A DNA stretch of 28,004 nt from Firmicutes bacterium UBA6806 (GTDB lineage Bacteria > Bacillota > Clostridia > Peptostreptococcales > Acidaminobacteraceae). Shown one piece after another: positions 23,823-28,004 of this stretch; position 1 is the stretch's first letter, and the number at the start of each line of letters is the position of its first letter. Under the pieces are notes generated by a model. That model did not search any database. It had not been told where the DNA came from and worked only from the letters and a program-made list of their open reading frames with translations. The DNA is taken from NCBI GenBank assembly GCA_002452745.1, contig DKFC01000075.1, positions 4,537 through 32,540 of the forward strand, read 5' to 3'. Made by a program: the position numbers and the translations under genes.

Positions 23823-24537
23823 ATACAATAACTCCCTTGCCATACTCCTTTGCGAGAATGAGTTTTTCATAAGCAATATTTAAAATTTTATCTTCTGAAC
23901 CTATCTCTGATATGGACAAAACTGCAAATCGACAAGTGATGTTTTCCGCTGCGCCAAAGGTGGTTTTTTCAACAGCGGATTTTAATCGCTCCGCTAACTT
24001 CAATGCATCCTTTACTGACTGGTTCGGCAAGATGAGCGCAAAAGTGTCTCCCTTGATACGTGCCAATTGCTCTTTATTGGTTATCAGCGTCTTCGTCAGT
24101 CGAATCAATTCCACTAGGACGCTGTCACCAAAATCATAGCCATGCTTTCGATTGATTTCTCCGAGGTCATCCACATCAAAAAAAATCACTGAGGACTCTT
24201 TATTGAGTGCTTGAACCCGTTCAATTTCAAGAGATAAAATATTTTTTAACTTCTCCTCATTATTGATGAGAATCAGTTCGCCGTTAATGAGCTTCTCGTT
24301 CTTCACAACGCCTTTGACTTCGTCTTTCGTCTTATTTATGAACCGCAAATACAGCTGAAGTCCGAAGGAGATAATCGTCATGCTGAAGATGAACTCTATC
24401 AGATACAGCTGAAAAAAAGTCGTTGCATGAATACTCAATATCAAAAGTGTCGGAATTAGCGAAACAACCATGCTAATGAGAATTAGCCGGACAATCATCA
24501 GATTTTGCTGTTCAATCCCCTTCTTCCATTTATTCAT
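23821..24537 (-). CDS. Membrane protein with degenerate GGDEF domain
   Basis: 238 residues with two N-terminal membrane segments (~14-35 and ~42-66) and a C-terminal nucleotide-cyclase-fold domain (~90-238). The domain has IFFDVDDLGEINRKHGYDFGD, as in diguanylate cyclases, but the signature loop reads KGDTF (162-166) instead of GGDEF, and no RxxD inhibitory site is seen upstream. Diguanylate cyclase activity is therefore unlikely; a GTP/c-di-GMP sensing or scaffold role is possible. GAGGGGG lies ~9 bases before the ATG, inside the DUF1934 stop region (4-base gap). Confidence 0.8.
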   Translation of the reverse strand: MNKWKKGIEQQNLMIVRLILISMVVSLIPTLLILSIHATTFFQLYLIEFIFSMTIISFGLQLYLRFINKTKDEVKGVVKNEKLINGELILINNEEKLKNILSLEIERVQALNKESSVIFFDVDDLGEINRKHGYDFGDSVLVELIRLTKTLITNKEQLARIKGDTFALILPNQSVKDALKLAERLKSAVEKTTFGAAENITCRFAVLSISEIGSEDKILNIAYEKLILAKEYGKGVIV

Positions 24538-24540
24538 GAG

Positions 24541-24966
24541 CTAAGCCCCCTCTGTGGCATTCTCCTCAATGTGAATACAGATTCTATTTGTCTCACCGTT
24601 TCCTAAAATCTCTAATTCATAGTCAATATCAATTTGAAGCGGAGACATCCCCCACTGAATCGCATTTCCCTTTGTCATCATGGTGAACACACCGTAAGGG
24701 GTTTTATAAAAGTTTTCAGCTGTCTCTCCAATGTTGATTTTAAGCTCGCTGTTTACAGTGCCAAAACGCTTAATCAGCAGGCTTACGCCATCATACTTAA
24801 GCATGGTTTTTGTGCCTTCCATTCCAGTTAATTCCGATTCGTCGTAGAGCAAGTAGTGAATATCTCGCTTGAGCTCGTACTGTGCACTGGTATAAATACT
24901 CACCGACTCAGCTTCACCCTTTTGATTGACGATATCGCTCTTTAAAATAATTGAATAATCTTTCAT
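24541..24966 (-). CDS. DUF1934 (YwiB-like) protein
   Basis: 141 residues, beta-rich and cytoplasmic, of the DUF1934 family (calycin-like barrel). Recognised by SIILKSDIVNQKGEAESVS at the start, then KTMLKYDGVSLLIKRFGTVNSEL and YGVFTMMTKGNAIQW. Function is unknown in the family. ATG 24966 has GGAAG 7 bases upstream; ATG 24987 lies inside gntR without a ribosome binding site. It starts 3 bases after the gntR stop. Confidence 0.8.
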   Translation of the reverse strand: MKDYSIILKSDIVNQKGEAESVSIYTSAQYELKRDIHYLLYDESELTGMEGTKTMLKYDGVSLLIKRFGTVNSELKINIGETAENFYKTPYGVFTMMTKGNAIQWGMSPLQIDIDYELEILGNGETNRICIHIEENATEGA

Positions 24967-24968
24967 CT

Positions 24969-25643
24969 CTATACTTCCGTAATCCATCGGTTAACCAGTT
25001 CGCGAATGCTCTCAACATGACTTTCCGCCTCTAATCTGGCTGCCTTCGGATCTCTATTTAAAATGGCATCAAATATCTTTCTATGGGATACTTGAATTTC
25101 CTGATAATTTGTAAATTCATTAAAATAAATGAGTCTGAAACGCTGAAATTGATCGTGCAAATCAAAGATGATATTGATGAGCCTTTGATTTTTACTTCCG
25201 TTGAAAATATAAGAATGGAATTCGTTATCGCATTCAATCATACGTTTCTTATCCATGCTAATCAGACATTCATTGAAGTTCTCTATGATTTTTCCCAGTT
25301 GTTCTTTCTCTGAGTCATTCATCCTCTCCGCGCTGAGTGCTGCAGCGAATCCTTCGAGTTCTTTTCTGATTTCGAGCACCTCTAAAATATCATTTTTAGT
25401 GAGGTCTGCCACATAGGCACCCTTTCTTGGAATCATAATCACAAAGCTCTCTTTTTCGAGTTTTCGAATGGCTTCTCTCACAGGGGTTCTACTGACTCCC
25501 AATTGGTCTGCTATGGTGACTTCCATCAGTCTTTCACCTGGTTTTAATTCACCACTCAAGATTGCATTTCTGAGATATTCAAAGACGACCTCTCCCAGTG
25601 GCTTGTAATTTCTAATCTCTAACTTATCAAAATTCACGCTCAT
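24969..25643 (-). CDS. GntR-family regulator, FadR/FCD subfamily
   Basis: 224 residues with an N-terminal winged helix (VFEYLRNAILSGELKPGERL, then LGVSRTPVREAIRKLEKE) and an all-helical FCD ligand domain. The domain has metal-binding residues of the type DNEFHSYIF and a late SHRKIFDAI histidine, typical for carboxylate-sensing members. I chose ATG 25643 because GGAGGGGAGT lies directly upstream. ATG 25673 overlaps the ispE stop (ATGA) and has no good site, but it would add 10 residues by coupling. The target genes are unknown; autoregulation of this operon is possible. Confidence 0.88.
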   Translation of the reverse strand: MSVNFDKLEIRNYKPLGEVVFEYLRNAILSGELKPGERLMEVTIADQLGVSRTPVREAIRKLEKESFVIMIPRKGAYVADLTKNDILEVLEIRKELEGFAAALSAERMNDSEKEQLGKIIENFNECLISMDKKRMIECDNEFHSYIFNGSKNQRLINIIFDLHDQFQRFRLIYFNEFTNYQEIQVSHRKIFDAILNRDPKAARLEAESHVESIRELVNRWITEV

Positions 25644-25669
25644 ACTCCCCTCCATTTTGAGTTTCTCTT

Positions 25670-26536
25670 TCATAGACTTTCATCGTTGTGCGTCATGACC
25701 AAATAGGTCTGTGGATAGTGTTTTTTTAGACTTTTAACGGCGTGTTTCGCCCGTTCATAATTCTTGTAAATTGCAAAAATCGTAGGCCCGCTACCGCTCA
25801 TCAAAACACCATCAGCACCATATCTTTTAACAAACTGCTTAAGTGATTTTACTTTCGGATAGCGGCTAAAAGTCACGGTTTCCAAAACATTGCACAAAAG
25901 ATGATTGACAAGATATCGATTATCTTCAGCCAATGCCGAGACCATAGCAGAGGTGTTCGGGTGTTCTTCTATGGTTTCCCAGTTCAGGTTTTGATAAATT
26001 TCCTTGGTGGAGACGCCAAAATTTGGCTTAATCAAGACGATAAAGGCATGTGACAACCCCTTAATTGGTTCGAGAACCTCTCCAAGCCCTCTTGCAATTG
26101 CACATCCGCCTTGAATGCAGAACGGCACATCCGCCCCAAGTTCAAAGCCCAATGTCTTCATTGCCTCCAGGTCAAGTGACAAGCCACAGACGTCGTTGAT
26201 GGCCCTAATCACAGCTGCAGCATTTGTGCTGCCCCCAGCCAGACCAGCCGCCACGGGAATGTTCTTGTCTATATGGATTCGAAATCCGCACTTCAGTTGG
26301 TGTCTCTCTTTCATCAGCGCTGCAGCACGATAGGCAATGTTCGTGGAATCAACCGGTAAAAAGCTGTCGGAACAGGTCAGTACAATGCCCTCTGACGCCT
26401 CTATGCACTCTACACTCACCAAGTCATATAAATCAATTTGCTGCATAATCATTTCAACATCGTGATACCCATTATCTCTTTTTCCGATAACATCCAATGT
26501 CAAATTAATCTTCGCTCTCGCTTTTAACGTTATCAT
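25670..26536 (-). CDS. ispE: 4-diphosphocytidyl-2-C-methyl-D-erythritol kinase
   Basis: GHMP-family kinase of the non-mevalonate (MEP) isoprenoid pathway; it phosphorylates CDP-ME using ATP. 288 residues. It starts with MITLKARAKINLTLDV containing the catalytic Lys (AKINL), has the ATP-binding motif PVAAGLAGGSTNAAA and the catalytic Asp in LGADVPFCIQGG, with MSGSGPTIFAIY near the C-terminus. ATG 26536 has AAGGAG just upstream and matches family starts; ATG 26578 would add 14 untypical residues. Confidence 0.96.
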   Translation of the reverse strand: MITLKARAKINLTLDVIGKRDNGYHDVEMIMQQIDLYDLVSVECIEASEGIVLTCSDSFLPVDSTNIAYRAAALMKERHQLKCGFRIHIDKNIPVAAGLAGGSTNAAAVIRAINDVCGLSLDLEAMKTLGFELGADVPFCIQGGCAIARGLGEVLEPIKGLSHAFIVLIKPNFGVSTKEIYQNLNWETIEEHPNTSAMVSALAEDNRYLVNHLLCNVLETVTFSRYPKVKSLKQFVKRYGADGVLMSGSGPTIFAIYKNYERAKHAVKSLKKHYPQTYLVMTHNDESL

Positions 26537-26560
26537 GTGTCTCCTTGTTTTTGATAATAT

Positions 26561-26596
26561 TTTGAATACAAAATACATAATAAATACAATTCAATT
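26561..26596. promoter_or_regulatory. Possible GntR operator in the ispE upstream region
   Basis: The minus strand has ATTTTG-TATT-CAAAAT, a perfect inverted repeat of the TTGTAT/ATACAA kind. ATACAA, ATACAT and ATACAA repeats lie at 26566-26589, within a longer TTGAAT...ATTCAA symmetry. FadR-type regulators often bind such palindromes, and the gntR gene lies in this operon. Confidence 0.35.
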
Positions 26597-26631
26597 ATAA
26601 TTTATTTTCTGCCGTTTGGCTACAGTTTTAA

Positions 26632-26640
26632 TGCTATAAT
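26632..26640 (+). promoter_or_regulatory. Extended -10 promoter of the CapA-family gene
   Basis: TGCTATAAT is a perfect extended -10, 39 bases before the CapA ATG. No good -35 is seen. Confidence 0.6.
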
Positions 26641-26678
26641 TTTAATATATGATGTCATTTAATGAATAGGAGAATTAT

Positions 26679-27965
26679 ATGAAAGCGATTCGCAACGGCC
26701 TTATCACTTCACTCATTTTGATTTTATTGATGACTACCTTGGGATACGGCGCTGTAAAGCCCTCTGATTCCAGTGATTTTGACGACTATCTTGCCACGCT
26801 CACTCTGAGTCAAAAAAGACTTGTGAAAGTCTTTGAATCCCTTAATCTGCTTGAGGACTTATCTGAGGAAGACACGCTGATTATTGCTGCCACTGGTGAT
26901 ATCATGTTCCACAAGCCTCAGATGACTTCCGCCTATGACACCACTGCTCATACATATAATTTCTATCCTCCATTTGAGCAAATCGCCCCATATATAAGGT
27001 CAGCCGATTATGCCCTCGCCAATTTTGAGACCACCACTTCCGGCTCAGAATATGACTTTTCTGGTTATCCAGCTTTCAATGCGCCTGATGAGACTTTAGA
27101 CGCCATCAAATCAGCTGGATTCGACTATCTTTCGACGGCCAACAATCACGCTTTTGACCGAAAACTCGACGGGGTTTACAGAACCCTTGAACAGATGGAT
27201 GTCAGAGGTTTCGATCACGGTGGCACTTATATGTCCACGGATTCTGAAAAGCGATATATTATTAAGGAAGTAAAGGGATTTAAACTTGGAATCCTCTCCC
27301 TTACTTATGGACTCAATGGCTTTGAAAAGGCATTTGATGCAGAGACCCTCTACAAAAATGTCAACTTAATCACCCCTGACGCCAATCCAGACTTTATTGA
27401 AACGCAACTTAAAATGATGGAATCAGAAGGGCTTGACAGCAGTATTGTCTTTATTCACTGGGGAAATGAATACCAGCTCGAACCCAATGAAGAGCAAGTG
27501 GCTCTGGCACATAACATGATTGAGTGGGGAGCGGATATCATCCTCGGTTCTCATCCGCATGTCATTCAAAAAAGTGAGATTGTGACTTATCAGGGCGAAG
27601 ATAAGTACATTATCTACTCTATGGGCAATTTTATCTCAAACCAGAACAGAAAGACGCTCACCAGTATCAAAAATGCAAAGTACACAGAAGATGGGGTCAT
27701 GATCTTCCTGACATTGGCGCGAAATGAGTTCAAACAGCCTTACCTCAAATCGGTAAAACATATCCCTACATGGGTTTACAGATACCCAAGCGGAGGCAAG
27801 ACGCAGTATCAAATCGTTCCGACAATTGAGTACCTTCCGCCTGAGAATCCCGATTATGAAATTCCCAAAAACATAACAGACGCCTCTGTTCAAAAACAGA
27901 TTCTTGAGTCCTATCATCAAAGCAAAACCAAACTCCTCGACTATCCACAGACTGTCATAGAATAA
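26679..27965 (+). CDS. CapA-family (poly-gamma-glutamate synthesis type) metallophosphatase-like protein
   Basis: 428 residues. The N-terminal MKAIRNGLITSLILILLMTT is a signal or anchor, so it acts outside the membrane. The CapA (PGA_cap) fold is visible from ~67: AATGDIMFHKPQM, ANFETTTSG, STANNHAFDRKLDG, FIHWGNEYQLEPNEEQ, ADIILGSHPHVIQKSE and YSMGNFISNQN. These carry the expected Asp, Asn and His metal ligands. Family members are linked to poly-gamma-glutamate or cell surface polymers, but no capB/capC genes are nearby here, so the substrate is open. AGGAGAATTAT precedes the ATG. It is transcribed divergently from ispE. Confidence 0.9.
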   Translation: MKAIRNGLITSLILILLMTTLGYGAVKPSDSSDFDDYLATLTLSQKRLVKVFESLNLLEDLSEEDTLIIAATGDIMFHKPQMTSAYDTTAHTYNFYPPFEQIAPYIRSADYALANFETTTSGSEYDFSGYPAFNAPDETLDAIKSAGFDYLSTANNHAFDRKLDGVYRTLEQMDVRGFDHGGTYMSTDSEKRYIIKEVKGFKLGILSLTYGLNGFEKAFDAETLYKNVNLITPDANPDFIETQLKMMESEGLDSSIVFIHWGNEYQLEPNEEQVALAHNMIEWGADIILGSHPHVIQKSEIVTYQGEDKYIIYSMGNFISNQNRKTLTSIKNAKYTEDGVMIFLTLARNEFKQPYLKSVKHIPTWVYRYPSGGKTQYQIVPTIEYLPPENPDYEIPKNITDASVQKQILESYHQSKTKLLDYPQTVIE

Positions 27966-28004
27966 AGCGTACTAGAACTCACGAAAAACGCCTTCGAATA
28001 AAAT

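Noticed and set aside
26537..26578. Upstream ATG of ispE at 26578
   Set aside because: The added 14 residues do not fit the family, and AAGGAG sits just before ATG 26536.

Overview
The window suggests an amino-acid- and peptide-fermenting anaerobe of the Firmicutes, most likely class Clostridia. The reasons are strong AGGAGG-type ribosome binding sites, moderately low G+C, a B12/PLP lysine fermentation cluster, a DUF1934 gene, a FadR-type GntR regulator beside ispE, and heavy use of sigma-54 promoters. I cannot name the species. I see no tRNA, rRNA, CRISPR array or insertion sequence.

Region 1 (1-11,183) is a peptide-use locus. A minus-strand operon encodes an Opp-type peptide ABC transporter (lipoprotein, two permeases, two ATPases), a signal-less C39-like cysteine peptidase and a transglutaminase-like protein cut by the window edge. 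Upstream lies a sigma-54 enhancer-binding activator, then a divergent S66 LD-carboxypeptidase. Textbook -24/-12 promoters (TGGCAC-N5-TTGCA) precede both the transporter operon and the LD-carboxypeptidase, so the activator probably controls both: peptides are imported and then cut in the cytoplasm.

Region 2 (11,184-14,530) holds a small membrane-anchored protein of unknown function and a 713-base gap. In that gap the minus strand reads as a likely small RNA of about 180 nt: a 5' hairpin, repeated CCCC tracts, a hairpin with a C6 loop, and an intrinsic terminator. Its C-rich segments can pair with the ribosome binding sites of the C39 peptidase and kamA in this same window. A chemotaxis receptor follows, whose first membrane segment is separated from the rest by a one-base frameshift.

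Region 3 (14,532-23,763) is the lysine fermentation operon, transcribed on the minus strand as kdd-kamA-kamB-kamC-kamD-kamE. It starts at a sigma-54 promoter and ends at a strong terminator. Its probable activator (PAS, AAA+, Fis-type HTH) lies directly upstream. The operon covers lysine to 3,5-diaminohexanoate to 3-keto-5-aminohexanoate; the later steps (kce, kal, CoA transferase) are not in the window.

Region 4 (23,778-28,004) is a housekeeping operon, ispE-gntR-DUF1934-degenerate GGDEF membrane protein, ending in a terminator, with a divergent CapA-family protein.
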